From contig WNKI01000002.1 of NCBI GenBank assembly GCA_015350385.1, positions 5,941,414 through 6,005,413 on the forward strand: DNA of 64,000 bases, read 5' to 3'. Positions 52,226-63,199 of the stretch are shown piece after piece. The stretch comes from Aculops lycopersici (taxonomy: Eukaryota; Arthropoda; Arachnida; Trombidiformes; Eriophyidae). The translations under genes and the position numbers were made by a program. The notes beneath the pieces were generated by a model, which was not told where the DNA came from, searched no databases, and saw only the letters and a list, made by a program, of their open reading frames with translations. Position 1 is the stretch's first letter. Each line of letters begins with the position of its first letter.

Positions 52226-53543
52226 GTTGATTCGACTAATTTGGTAATTATTATCTTTATGGGTTCTATGTGAATTATTATTGTTGTTCTTATTTAAGTC
52301 AATGACTATCTCTCTAAACAGAATTAACTTTTAGTCTTTCTCTCTCCCTCTCTTTTTTGTCGTTCTCTTATGTCAAAGTTTTAGTTCTGATCTCTAAATT
52401 GAATTCGAATTTTGTTCCAATTCTTAAGCAATTTTTTGTGATGTCCTACGAAGGTTTCCTATTTGTGTAGAATGTTCCACAGACAGTTGTTGTCCTCTTT
52501 CCTCTCGTTCTATTTTGTTCTTTCGTTCGTTTAGAGTTCTTAGCTTATCAATATTTTTTTACTCTTTATGCTTTGTACTGGTTACTGATGACGATGAGCT
52601 TGAAATTTTAGGGTTATAACCCTGAAAAGTTGCGACCCAAAGAACTTGCAGCGGCTGCGGTGGCGAACCCCAGAATGCGCCAACAGGTATACTGCGTGTT
52701 GCCTTTGTGTGATGCAGGAAAAGGGGCTTACAAGGAGAGACCTTCTACGCATGACGCGCCAATCTGAAATTGGTCACTGGTTTTAGACCAAACTCAACAT
52801 TCTGAACCCGAATATGTTCGAATTTTGCCCATATTATTTTTAGTTTTCGAGATATTGGGACCAGAAGAGGGCATTCTAAGCGGAAAAACCCCAAGCTCGG
52901 ACGGATAACCTGCGCGCGGATGGGGTTGTTTAAGAAAGTTCCCTAGCCTTTCTCGATAAATACGAATAATATGGGTAAAAGACTATCCAAATGATATTCA
53001 GGATAGGGTGGGGATGGATTGTGGCCAGAAAATTCCAAAAAAATAGTGTCATGCGTAGAAGGTCTCTCCTTGTTAGCAGTGCATCCCCTTTCGAGCCTTT
53101 GTTCTGTCAAATTTTGGGGTCCATTCTGCCGCATCCAAATGGGTATTCTGTTTGCTTTTTATCCATGAATCGTGCAGCACACAGGTGAGCCCAATGGAAT
53201 GATGCTGCTGCTGCTGCTGTTGTGACTGTTCAATCAATATACCTGTGGCCAACTATAAAATGACTTGGCCTAAAATGGTGATTTCAATATTCATTCATAT
53301 ATCTATATATTTATCTGTCTATACAATTAATATCCCTAATTATAACAATGTAATGATGACGATTCAATGTGATAATAATAATTAGAATGAATCTCTTATT
53401 ATTCTTCCAGCTGACAGACCAGTGAGTTTGTTTTTTGCCTGGCTCATGTGGAATTTATTTCCTGAATTCTACAATGATGAATTTATCCATTCACCTAGCC
53501 TGTTGAGTCATATTTGTTTTCAACATAACATTCAACAATTCCA
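52226..53543. other. Intergenic region ALDH / NR4A-like with inverted-repeat element
   Basis: 1.3 kb. The first 400 bp are AT-rich ALDH upstream sequence. About 52640-53140 is a diverged inverted-repeat element (listed separately). 53210-53530 is AT-rich 3' flank of the receptor gene, with AATAAA on the minus strand at 53459-53454. No ligand-binding-domain exon is visible. Confidence 0.6.
52640..53140. mobile_element. Diverged inverted-repeat (fold-back) element
   Basis: Two arms of about 210 bp (52640-52860 and 52935-53140) are reverse complements with many mismatches. A perfect 26-bp core is at 52730-52755 and 53048-53073. Equal spacing (about 84 nt) from the core to a second shared block (CCCATATTATT) shows that the arms are true copies. 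It has no coding frame. It may be a MITE-like or fold-back transposon remnant, or two opposed copies of an interspersed repeat. No target-site duplication was identified. Confidence 0.6.
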
Positions 53544-55280
53544 CTACTGGTGAGTATGATTAATCCCTGTACACGTCCCAGAGCCTGCCGTAGCTTGGCT
53601 ATGATACTGGACCAATTGGGGCTGCTGATGGGATTGATGATGATTGACCAACGGCACCTGTTGCTGTTGATTAGGTACTGGTGGTTGTTGTTGGCTATGA
53701 TGAAGGTGGTGGTGGTGGTGTTGTTGGTGTTGTTGTTGTTGATGATGATGTTGATGATGTTGAGACGATTGGTGGAGATGTTGGTTTTGGTGGTGTTGTT
53801 GACCTTGATGCTGCTGATGGTGGTGCGACCCAAGGTGCAATCCGCCGCCACCAGCCAGCCTGGCGGGCAGCTGATGTTGATGGTGCTGTGGTTGGTGTTG
53901 TTGGTGTGATAATTGTTGCTGCTGCTGCTGATTCGAAGTCGCCAACATACTGGCCACTAAAGCATCACTCATCACCTGCAACGATCCTACATTTGTAGTT
54001 GCTCCAATGGGCGACTTGGGCTTCGAGGGCAAGCGTCCACGACGGCCCTTCAAACTGTCCGTTCGCACGCCCTCGCGCACCATGCCCACGTCGAGACACT
54101 TCTTGTAACGACAATATTGACACCTATTCCTCCGCCGCTTATCAACAATGCAATCCATAGAGCCTGAGCAAACATACTTTGTATTCTTCTGCACCGAGCG
54201 CTTGAAGAAACCCTTGCAACCCTCGCAAGTGCGGACCCCGTAATGCTGACAAGCGGCATAGTCGCCGCAAACCGCGCAGACAGGTTGTTGTTGTTGTTGC
54301 TGGTGTTGCTGGTGTTGGTGGTGGTGATGTTGGTGATGTGTTTGTTGTGCCATATGCTGTTGATGTGACGCCATGTGTTGGTGCTGCTGTTGTTGTTGTT
54401 GTTGTTGCTGCTGCTGCTGCTGGTGAATCGAACTTCCGCTATGCGAACCGTGCAACTCAACTATAGGCTGCTTGGCGCTTGAAACCCCAATCATCTTGAG
54501 CTGTTGCTCCTGCTGCTGCAACTGCGGTTGTGCCGGCTTTTGAAGCTGGTTGGTATCCATAATAATGTGGGTCCTCTCAGGTACATGCACCGACCACTTG
54601 TTGGTGGCCATCATCGAGTGCTCAAATTGGTGGGTTTGTTGCTGGTGTTGATGCATTGCCGACTCGGCCGCCACGGCGACCAGCGCCGCAGCGGAAGCTG
54701 TAACCATCGGCGGCGATGAAGTCAACGGTTGCACGCCTGAAATCGACAACGACGCAGTGGACGCCGGTGGACTATCCTCATCGTCTTGGCTTTGATCTAG
54801 ATGAAACTCTAGCGGCTCATCCAGTTGATACAATTGAGGCAAATGGTCAGTTAATTCTTGATCTTGATGCTGCTGCTGCGACTGGTGGTGCTGCTGATGC
54901 TGCGACTGCTGTTGTTGATGTTGATGTGGTTGCTGCTGTTGAGCTTGAGACTGTAACAGGTTGTCTGGATGAACTTGAAGATGTGGCTGTTGGTGCGCCA
55001 TGATTGTCGTCGTGTTGGCCGCGGATGCCCCTGTAACCGGATGTGACTGCTGCTGGTGTGCTTGGTGAGGTGCTGCTGTTGCCGTAGCCGCTGCTGCTGT
55101 TGCAATGTTGTGGATAGAAAATGGTTGATAGTAATTGATATGATTATGATGATTGTTTTGACTGAAAATATGCTGTTGATGGTGGTGGTGATGGTTGTGA
55201 TGCGGTTGCACAATTTGCTCGTCTCCTAGCAACATAATTTGTTGGTGATGACTTAGTTGGATACCTTGGTGTGGTTGCAT
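53544..55280 (-). CDS. NR4A/HR38-type nuclear receptor protein without ligand-binding domain
   Basis: 578 residues in one exon from MQPHQGIQLSHHQQ. Residues 1-330 are rich in Gln and His and resemble an activation region. The two zinc fingers start at Cys335: CAVCGDYAACQHYGVRTCEG (P-box EGCKG), KGFFKRSVQKNTKYVC, DKRRRNRCQYCRYKKCLDVG, followed by the NR4A A-box VRTDSLKGRRGRLPSKPKSP. This identifies an NGFI-B/NR4A DNA-binding domain, expected to bind AAAGGTCA. The rest (about 425-578) is a Gln/His/Pro tail and then a stop. No ligand-binding domain follows in the 1.3 kb before the next gene, and AATAAA lies about 85 bp past the stop. A CAG|GTGATG site after the A-box could splice elsewhere; no downstream exon was found. 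Confidence 0.85.
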   Translation of the reverse strand: MQPHQGIQLSHHQQIMLLGDEQIVQPHHNHHHHHQQHIFSQNNHHNHINYYQPFSIHNIATAAAATATAAPHQAHQQQSHPVTGASAANTTTIMAHQQPHLQVHPDNLLQSQAQQQQPHQHQQQQSQHQQHHQSQQQHQDQELTDHLPQLYQLDEPLEFHLDQSQDDEDSPPASTASLSISGVQPLTSSPPMVTASAAALVAVAAESAMHQHQQQTHQFEHSMMATNKWSVHVPERTHIIMDTNQLQKPAQPQLQQQEQQLKMIGVSSAKQPIVELHGSHSGSSIHQQQQQQQQQQQQQHQHMASHQQHMAQQTHHQHHHHQHQQHQQQQQQPVCAVCGDYAACQHYGVRTCEGCKGFFKRSVQKNTKYVCSGSMDCIVDKRRRNRCQYCRYKKCLDVGMVREGVRTDSLKGRRGRLPSKPKSPIGATTNVGSLQVMSDALVASMLATSNQQQQQQLSHQQHQPQHHQHQLPARLAGGGGLHLGSHHHQQHQGQQHHQNQHLHQSSQHHQHHHQQQQHQQHHHHHLHHSQQQPPVPNQQQQVPLVNHHQSHQQPQLVQYHSQATAGSGTCTGINHTHQ

Positions 55281-57832
55281 CTTGGAGGAAATTTTTGAGA
55301 TTTCAGTTTAGTGGTGATCATGTAGCGATGGTCGGCAAGAGAGATGAGTCAATGTGTGGGTTAGTTTTGAGTGTTCTTTTAATGTCGTTAGGTGCAACTT
55401 TTTGCGCCACAAATCTAGCAGAGAAACTAAACTCTCACTTGACTAACTGATTAAACTCTCTTCCAAAACTCACTACTTCAATCATTTCAATTAATTGAAT
55501 TGTCATTAAATAAATGCACACATGTTATTGCGATTGCTCGTCTAGCCCTCTCTTTAAGTGGCGCCTCGCTACAGTTAAGTTGAAACAATTGATTATTTTT
55601 ACAATCAAATAAATCCCAGTGGCTCCAGCGCGCTCAGTCTCAGATTTGGTTCCAACTTCATTGAGCCCACCGAGAGCAAGCGCAATGGCAATCTGGGTGC
55701 CTCAGGTATGATGTGGCCCTCACTGTGGAATTGGGTGAGTCTATTTGTTATTGGATGCTGTGCGATATTAGCGCACCGACGCAGCCACAGAACAAGGCAA
55801 TTGTCGTGATTATGATTTGGCGCTCAGGTAGCACCACCAACAACATCAACGAAGAGCAACAAGTGGCTAGATTATACCAATGAGATTCTCTTTCTCTCTC
55901 ACTCTGACTACTAATTGAGCTGGGCGCTGCCTGCTATGAGTCTTTGAGTTTTTTTTGTTGGTCACGAAACGATGATTAAAGTGGACGGATCGCCTCACGG
56001 ACTACACGATCCGAAGCTCTATTCTATCTTCATATTTCTGTTTCTATTTCTATTTATCACCAATCAGCGGAATCTATCCATCGACCAAGCGATGAGCTTA
56101 GCAGTTTGGTGCGATGCGATCCGGAGTGATGGTGCTCTGTGATGTAATGTGAAACACTAGACACCCTAAGCTAGATTGATACATCAACAAGCGGCCCACT
56201 ACTTCACCTTTTCCGCTATTTATCCGTTGCGCCAACCACTTGTTTCCCTCTTGCTATCTCTATCCTTGTTTCCTCTCTTTTCTTCTCTCTTCTAGCTCAA
56301 CTCACCCACTTGCTCAATCAATCGTCACTTAATCATGATGCACATCCATCTATCATTTCTTTCTTTCTTTCTAGCGCCTAGTTTAGCATACATCACGAGT
56401 TCTCCTCCTTAGCCCACTCAACTTTGATATAATTCTTTGCATCAATATGAAACAACGTATCCTCACAATCCGCCGCCAACTTGTTATATGTCTCTCTTTC
56501 TCTCCCCGTCCAACTCACTGGCCAACTTATGATCTATGTTTACTAACCTAAAAGAAAGCTGGAAAAAGAGAGAAAAAATCGAAGCTGCAGATCCAACAAT
56601 CAAGTGTTTTGCAAGAGATGCGCACAATCTGACTGCGAGCAACCACTTGTGGCTTGACGCGCATGCTCAGCTCACTAGCCTTTTTTCTCTCACTGCAACT
56701 CGCTGTTGGTTAAAAAATCCCAGTGAAGTGATCAACGCAACCCCAGTCCTCTTCTCTCGCTGTCCATTTCATCAGGATTGAAATCTCAATCATCGGGATT
56801 CGGATGCGCGCTAATTAGCATTGGCGCGCTAACTTGATTCCAAACCCTCCGCCATTTGAGTAGTGCCCAAAGAAGAGGTTGCTTCTAGGGCTTGCCTACC
56901 ATGTTACCGTATTGCACCACAGTGGTGCTCTTACCTCTACAAGTGAGGCATTTGCATTTGGCCAGCACGAAATCATATGTAAATCATCATTGCGCGCTAG
57001 TATTCAAACGCGCGCGGCTCAGGCTCCAGGTTGGCTCTCCGTTTTTTTGCTCTCTCGCATCATCTAGTTGAGTGTTTTATAAAATAACTAGCTAGACAGT
57101 TGAACTACGAAGTTAGATTGTAGACGGTATATTATTTTCCCTACCCAATTGCTGCATCGACGAAACAGAGCGAGTTTCTCTCGAGTCGCTGGAAACAGTT
57201 TGCAAGTGATCGTGTCCAAAAGGATACTTATGGGAGTCTTTTGTCATGTTAATATTACGATTTGATTCAATTATTTGTGCAAACTAGATCTCAACCATCT
57301 GGTGGTTACGTAACTAGACTTAAAATTTGAAACAAAACTCTAGTATTCTCATGATCATCGATTCTTCCCCGAAGACTCGCAGTGATTGATTAAAAAACAT
57401 AGTATCTTTAGTGTCTCTCTTCTCCTTCTTTTTAAATGCGCTATTCCATTGAGTCGAAGCACTATTATGAAGTCAAAGGGGTGAGGCTGCAACTATAACA
57501 ACCACTGGCGCACGCACTAGTGTCCTGATCCTAATCAGCGCGACATTTCAATGACAATGAGGGAGAAACCGGGTGGCCAAGTGACCTCGACAAATTCACG
57601 AGGCAACTTGGAAACTGAGCGTTTCCATTGAGAGTATCAGCGACTAAGTTGATTAGATCGACTCTCAAACCAAACCATATGTTGCATGCACTAGCATAGA
57701 AAACAACCTGAGATTTGCATTCCTCAATGGATCAACAAATTTCTGAGCCAATCGTCGCGGTTTCCACTCGTTGCAAGAGGAATGAAGGATGGAATGAATG
57801 AACTCAATGTCGTTTCAACAACAACAACAACA

Positions 57833-57871
57833 AAAATGGAAACCACCAACCTGGATGGTGGTTTCCATTTT
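57833..57871. repeat. Perfect inverted repeat, 16-bp arms, 7-nt loop
   Basis: AAAATGGAAACCACCA (57833-57848) and TGGTGGTTTCCATTTT (57856-57871) are exact reverse complements. Immediately upstream is (CAA)n and downstream (GGC)n. Confidence 0.95.
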
Positions 57872-58130
57872 GAAGCGGCGGCGGCGGCGGAGGGGATCTC
57901 GTTTGATGGCTACGGCAACAGAACGCGATTTCGATTGTGTCGGCCGCAGCTATCTACCGCTGCTATTTGCTCGTCATCACTGTCTTCCATTTAGTGGCAG
58001 ATGATTTGTTAGAATTGTTGTTGCTGCTGCCGCTGCCATCGGTCTCCGTTCGGCCAAATGTGCAGTGATCATAATAGTTATGTGGTTGAATAATAAAAAT
58101 AATGGCGCCTGGTGTCGTATGAGTTGCCGA

Positions 58131-58175
58131 CTGGTTGGTTGGTTGGCTGGCTGACTGGCTGGCTGGCTGGCTTGC
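58131..58175. repeat. (GGTT)n/(GGCT)n tetranucleotide tract
   Basis: GGTT units pass into GGCT units. The tract is the reverse complement of the one at 58585-58650. Confidence 0.85.
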
Positions 58176-58584
58176 TGAGTGAAAAGCAAAGGCAATTTTG
58201 GAGGCTCGAGTTGGTAAGATGGTCTCAAAAGCTTGAGCTACCTATCTAGCTAGCTCATCTTCGCAACAGATCCCCGCTTACAGGTACTCTTCTCGCGCAT
58301 TCACTCGTTCATTCATTTACCGATTGATTATTGCCAATCAGCGGCGGCGCCATCAGGTAGCAATGGCGCGCATACGCAAGACGATTGTGCTCCTCGCTCT
58401 AACACAAGCAACAGAGTGAGGATTTTCCGAGCGTTCATTCATTCACCAACCTGTTGCGCTTCCGTCTTTCTCCCGCACTCGGCCTCGTCCTTTGCCAACT
58501 TGCTCGCCCGATAACAACACAGCTGCAACTCGAGATCAGTAGCCCGAACGACTTGAGCCTACGACGCGCGGACTTGTGTTCGCA

Positions 58585-58585
58585 A

Positions 58586-58616
<31 letters not shown>

Positions 58617-58650
58617 ACTAACCAACCAACTAGCCAACCAACCAACCACC
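58585..58650. repeat. (CAGC)n/(CAAC)n tetranucleotide tract
   Basis: CAGC units followed by CAAC units, in inverse orientation to 58131-58175. Confidence 0.85.
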
Positions 58651-59007
58651 TGTCGGCTTATTAGCAAGCTCGAGTTTTGATATAATGATGCCGCAATAGT
58701 GATTGCCATTCTACCTGCTGCCGTCGTATTCTGGCCACCACACGGTTAATGGGAATGCATCTCGCTAGTTGCGAGAATTGGTGAATAGATAGAGAGGGAA
58801 GAATTGAGATCCTGATTTCATCGAGCACATCAAGTGATCGACTCCAGCAAACAGGTAGATTACAATCGCTTTATTCCAGAGAGCCTAATTTACGCTTGTA
58901 ACTGGGGGAAAATAACTTTGTCGACTACTCGGGCATTATCTTCAGCCAGTTAGTTAGTTAGTTAGTTAGATAGTCGGTCCATCGATCAGCTGACTGAGAA
59001 AAGAGAA

Positions 59008-59040
59008 AGAGAGAGAGAGAGAGAGATGGAGAGGGAGAGA
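59008..59040. repeat. (GA)n-rich tract
   Basis: GAGA dinucleotides with interruptions. GA tracts can recruit GAGA factor, but nothing else indicates this. Confidence 0.8.
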
Positions 59041-59413
59041 GACCACACATCAGTATTGAACCGAAACTCAACTGGTGGTTCCTCTTACCGCTTCAAGCTT
59101 CAACCTGAGCGTTAAAACGTTCAAATCCGCAACGAGAGATTCAATAGACACAATCGTTGGGCCACATGGTTGCCGCTCGAGCCCCGCAACACAACACTCG
59201 TGGGCCTACCTCACTCATAACCGTTTTTTCTCACTGCAACTAGCTGGCTTGCTGGCAGGCCGTTTTAAATCATTCCAGTGGCTCACTGACGTGAGTTTGA
59301 ATTTAAGTAGCAATAAAATTGGAGGCATCAACAATAATGATCGTCAGCAAAGAGTCGTCGCTCCTGCCTGTCCTCTTGCAGCCAGCTACCTGTTCGCCTG
59401 GCTGATTGCGAGC

Positions 59414-59441
59414 TTCAGCTACCTGTCGACAGGTAGCTGAA
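59414..59441. repeat. Perfect 28-bp palindrome
   Basis: TTCAGCTACCTGTC is followed directly by its reverse complement GACAGGTAGCTGAA, with no spacer and a SalI-like GTCGAC centre. It contains two mirrored CAGGTA motifs (Snail/ZEB-type E-box). Confidence 0.95.
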
Positions 59442-60774
59442 TCTCAGATTATAATCATTTGATGCTCCTGCTGGCGTCGTTGCTATCGCTGCAATGGGGT
59501 TTTCTCTGTTCGTCATCAACTTACAAGTTGGATGGTCATCAATATAACTGACAAGCTAGACAATTCAACTTGTGTGGCTGTCAAAAACGATCCCCTCTTC
59601 TATCGAGGGAATCGCAGAAGAAGCGCACGCGTTACCAGAAAACCCAAGTGACAGGTGGCGCTTTAGTCTTAGTCGCTGGCGTTGCTCTCTTTGAAATCAA
59701 AACTAAAATTACTAAACTTGTGCAAAGCAACTGATATTCGAAGCGGCGATACATTTGACATGCTAAGTAATATGCGTGCAAATTAGAGAAAGAGAGATGC
59801 AAGGAGGATACACTGTGCACTAGACTCTCGGGTAGGGAGATTAGTGAAAGTGTTGGTCGGTTTAAGCTGAGCACACGAGGAGTCAATCAGGGACACACAA
59901 GTTTGTCGAGTCACGAGATGTTGAAATTTATAAGCGCCCCCTTCATTCGCCTATTTCTTCATTCATCCCTCTCTATTTCTCTATTACTTGTGTACTAATC
60001 GCGCCCGCGAGTCCAGCTTCAGCTCCAGCTCCAACTCCATTAAGTCTCGTCCGTTTGTCTAATTGTCTCTCGCTTGTTGCAATCGAGTTCTCATTTGAGC
60101 CAGCTAAATTCTAGCACTCGCTCACTGGTTCGCTCGATTGAGGAAGTGTCTATCTGGAAGCTGCTCTTGTTGGTTGGATGGATGGAAGCGCAGGCGCTTC
60201 TTCAGTTTGGCATTCCAGTTTCATTGGATTTGTTGCCACTGATACTCCAGCCACTGAGATGGTGGTAGTGGCAGCGAGCAACGGCAGGCGGTGGTAGCCG
60301 GCCAACGGTTGGCACCTGTTGCATTGGCAAAATATCGATTCACCAACAAGTACCTGACAAATGGCACTGGGAGGAGAGGAAATTGGATAGTTGAATGAAC
60401 ACTCGAGGCGTCATATAAATGAATATTTCTTTTCCACGTGACGTACGCGCATTGGATTGAATGGAAACAGATCAAGAAACAAGTCGGCTCGGCGAGGATG
60501 GAAACGAGGACGACACTGTTGCAGACATTGATGTTTGTTTGGATGCCTCCTCTCTGCGCAGATTATAACGCACTGTTGTTGATTGTTTTGCGAGGAGCAA
60601 CCAAACAAGCGAGCCAAAGACACAGATGCACAGGGAGTTGGGGAGAAAGAGAAAGAGAAAGGAACTAAGACAACAAAACACAATTACGCAGTTATAAATG
60701 CGCAAAAATTTGCAAGAAAAATCACATTAGCAGAGTTGGACGGACGGAGGAGGAGACGAGCACGAGGAGTTAAT

Positions 60775-60776
<2 letters not shown>

Positions 60777-60810
<34 letters not shown>
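60777..60810. repeat. (CT)n microsatellite
   Basis: Seventeen uninterrupted CT dinucleotides. Confidence 0.95.
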
Positions 60811-60812
<2 letters not shown>

Positions 60813-62536
60813 TGCGCTTGAGGAAATCATCATTGATGATCAAGCTGCAATGCCAGCACTTACACTGCAGCCGCTGCTCACACTTGCCTGAGTGTGAAAT
60901 TAAATGCAGCCAGCCCGTCAGGCAGCCATCTTTTGAAGGCGCAATTGATGATTATCATGATGCTAATTCGCGACAATGAGCAGAGCTTGGATTGCGCTAG
61001 TATCATATGGCGGAGCATCAGCCAGTTAGTCGGCTTCGGGGAATCGGCTCGAGCTTGCCGCGAAATCAGTGTATCGCCAGGCGCCACGAGCACGACTGGT
61101 TGTCTTAGCGCCCGATGTTCGTCTTACCTGTTCGCTCGCTCGCTCGCTCATCAGTTCGTTTGCGTAAACAGCGCCGCTGGAGCTTCCCTCGCTGCGTTAA
61201 AGCTGTGCGTGCTGTCTCTCCCTCGCTCTCGCCGCCACATCTACGCGTCCGCTCACATACACAGACACTCTCATGCAGACACTAGCACACCATCCACAGG
61301 TTGGCGAGCTTTACAGCTTATGCTTAGGTGCGTGTATGTGCGCGAATGCCAGTGTGTTGGTCTGATGGAAAGCGAACGGAAATGGAGGGAAGCGTTCATT
61401 TAATGGCTCCATTGGAGTCTCGCTCGCTCGCTCGATCCGTTGGCCTCACTGTCTCTCAAATTCGTGCGAGCAAAGGAGCGGTGGTGCTAAATGCGGCGCC
61501 ACAGAGCCAAGTGCTTGGTGGCAGTGACATCAACTTGGCAGCATCCACCTCCGCGACAACCACAGCTACAGAAACAGCAGAAACAGCGAGAACAACAACA
61601 ACGTTCAACTTGACGACCACCTGATGATGGTTTGTTTCATCAAGTTTAGTTTAGCTGAGAGTCGTAGCGAACCAAACAGATTCTGCGTCCGTCACTCTCA
61701 TTGCATCGGATGCGACGCTGCTGGTGTTGGGGTGGTCCTGCTAGTGGTTGTTGTGCCAACGAGACTCGAGAAGGTGCCAGGCGGGCGGTCGTATCGTGCA
61801 GTCGTCTGCGTTTTGTTTGAGGTAATAACACCACTTTGCCGCGAGTAATTGTTGAGCTGAAGCACCGACCGCGGGCGCCTTGGTTTGTTGTGGTTGATTC
61901 CAACTTGCATCACTAGCGTCACTGCAATTTGCGTCAATGAAACGCCAGCCTCGGGACGCTAGGGGAAAAACGCGGCCTTACTTAGCCGACGGGATGAAGC
62001 TGCTGCTGATTTGGATGCTGCGCTGGCCCCAACGGCATCGATAACATCGTCGATGGTGATTGTACTGACAAAACAAAGCAGCCCATTGGCACAAAGCTGC
62101 TCAGCATTAGATCAATTTACAAGCGAGCCAACCAACTCTAACCGAGGGAGATTTGATTCAAGGACTCGTCTGGACGCGCGCACCCATTGGCTCAACAATT
62201 GGTTCATTTTTTGTCGTCGCTCCTCTTGGGGCGCTTTTACGACGGGCCACCTCACAAGGACAGCAAGCGCAACTGCAAGCGCAAACGCCAAGCTAGCAGC
62301 TAGCTTGCCATTTGGTTTTCTGTCATTAGGGCTCGTTGAACTGCAACACTAGACTCTGAGCTCCAGGGAGATGGCTAGAAATCAGCTACACTTTCCGCCT
62401 GGAGCAAAAAGTAATGACTATTTTTATGGCGAGCCCCCAAATCGGGGCCAGTTTTCGAACACAGCGCAACTGTTGATTTCGAAGCTCAGCCAAAAGGGGA
62501 GAGAGAGAGATAAACGAACAGGTGGCAGCAACGGCA

Positions 62537-62570
62537 GCATCGGATGCGACAACAGTGCCGCATCCGATGC
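62537..62570. repeat. Perfect inverted repeat, 12-bp arms; arm also present at 61703
   Basis: GCATCGGATGCG (62537-62548) pairs with CGCATCCGATGC (62559-62570). After one mismatch the stem extends by GGC/GCC. The same 14 bases (GCATCGGATGCGAC) occur at 61703-61716. Confidence 0.95.
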
Positions 62571-62852
62571 GGCCACACAGTTTTAGTGGCAGTGGGGGTT
62601 CTGTTACGCAACATACTTGTCACTGCTCGGCAGTCCGTTACAGTTGTAGTAGTGGACAGTTATAAAGTTAGCACTGGTGGTGTGTGTCGGTGGAATAAAG
62701 TGTGCAGTCCAAGCAAAGCACAAATCCCAATGGAGCGCTCCATTGAGAGGCGAGTAAAATTCCGCTTTCCAATCGTCAGCTAGCAACTGCCACTTTACCT
62801 GCCTACGCCGCCGATCACACGCTGGCCGTGGGGCCGTTCAGCGTGCGCTTAC

Positions 62853-62888
62853 GTAGCTTCACGTGTGTAGTAAAACACGTAAAGCTAC
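62853..62888. repeat. Imperfect hairpin, 7+6 bp stem
   Basis: GTAGCTT-C-ACGTGT pairs with ACACGT-A-AAGCTAC with a single C/A mismatch and an 8-nt loop. Confidence 0.9.
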
Positions 62889-63160
62889 TAGTGATATCAT
62901 GTGTTTAGAATTGGACCCGCTGCTCATCGTCGACCATGTTGTCGTTGGTAGTGGCAGCGGCGGCAGCTCATTCAACTCTCCTCCAGCTTGACATCGAGCT
63001 GATATTTCCACCCGAACCAAACTAAACTAAACTTGGAGGTCGAGTTCAAAGATAGAAAGCCGCTTGTTGGCTTACCGCTCGGCTCGAGACAAAAGGTTGC
63101 GCGCTTAATTTCGGCGTGAGTGGGCGCGTGGATATTTAGCCTTGGCGTTGGCGTTGGCCA

Positions 63161-63199
63161 GGTGAGGCGAGGCGAGGCGAGGCGAGGCGAGGCGAGGTG
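63161..63199. repeat. (GGCGA)n pentanucleotide repeat
   Basis: About seven GAGGC/GGCGA units. CCTCACCTGG-type inverted sequence follows at about 63207-63231. Confidence 0.9.

Noticed and set aside
53541..53565. Plus-strand donor-like site CTACTG|GTGAGT
   Set aside because: It lies opposite the end of the receptor frame, and no plus-strand exon can be recognised beside it.
53495..55213. Asn/Thr-rich, Val/Leu-rich and other frames over the receptor gene
   Set aside because: They are shadows of the CAG/CAC-rich receptor coding sequence in other frames; only the frame with the zinc fingers makes sense.
60894..61403. 169-codon plus-strand frame
   Set aside because: No start context, domain or codon pattern supports it, and other frames overlap it. 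It is long for chance, but the sequence is GC-rich and repeat-like.
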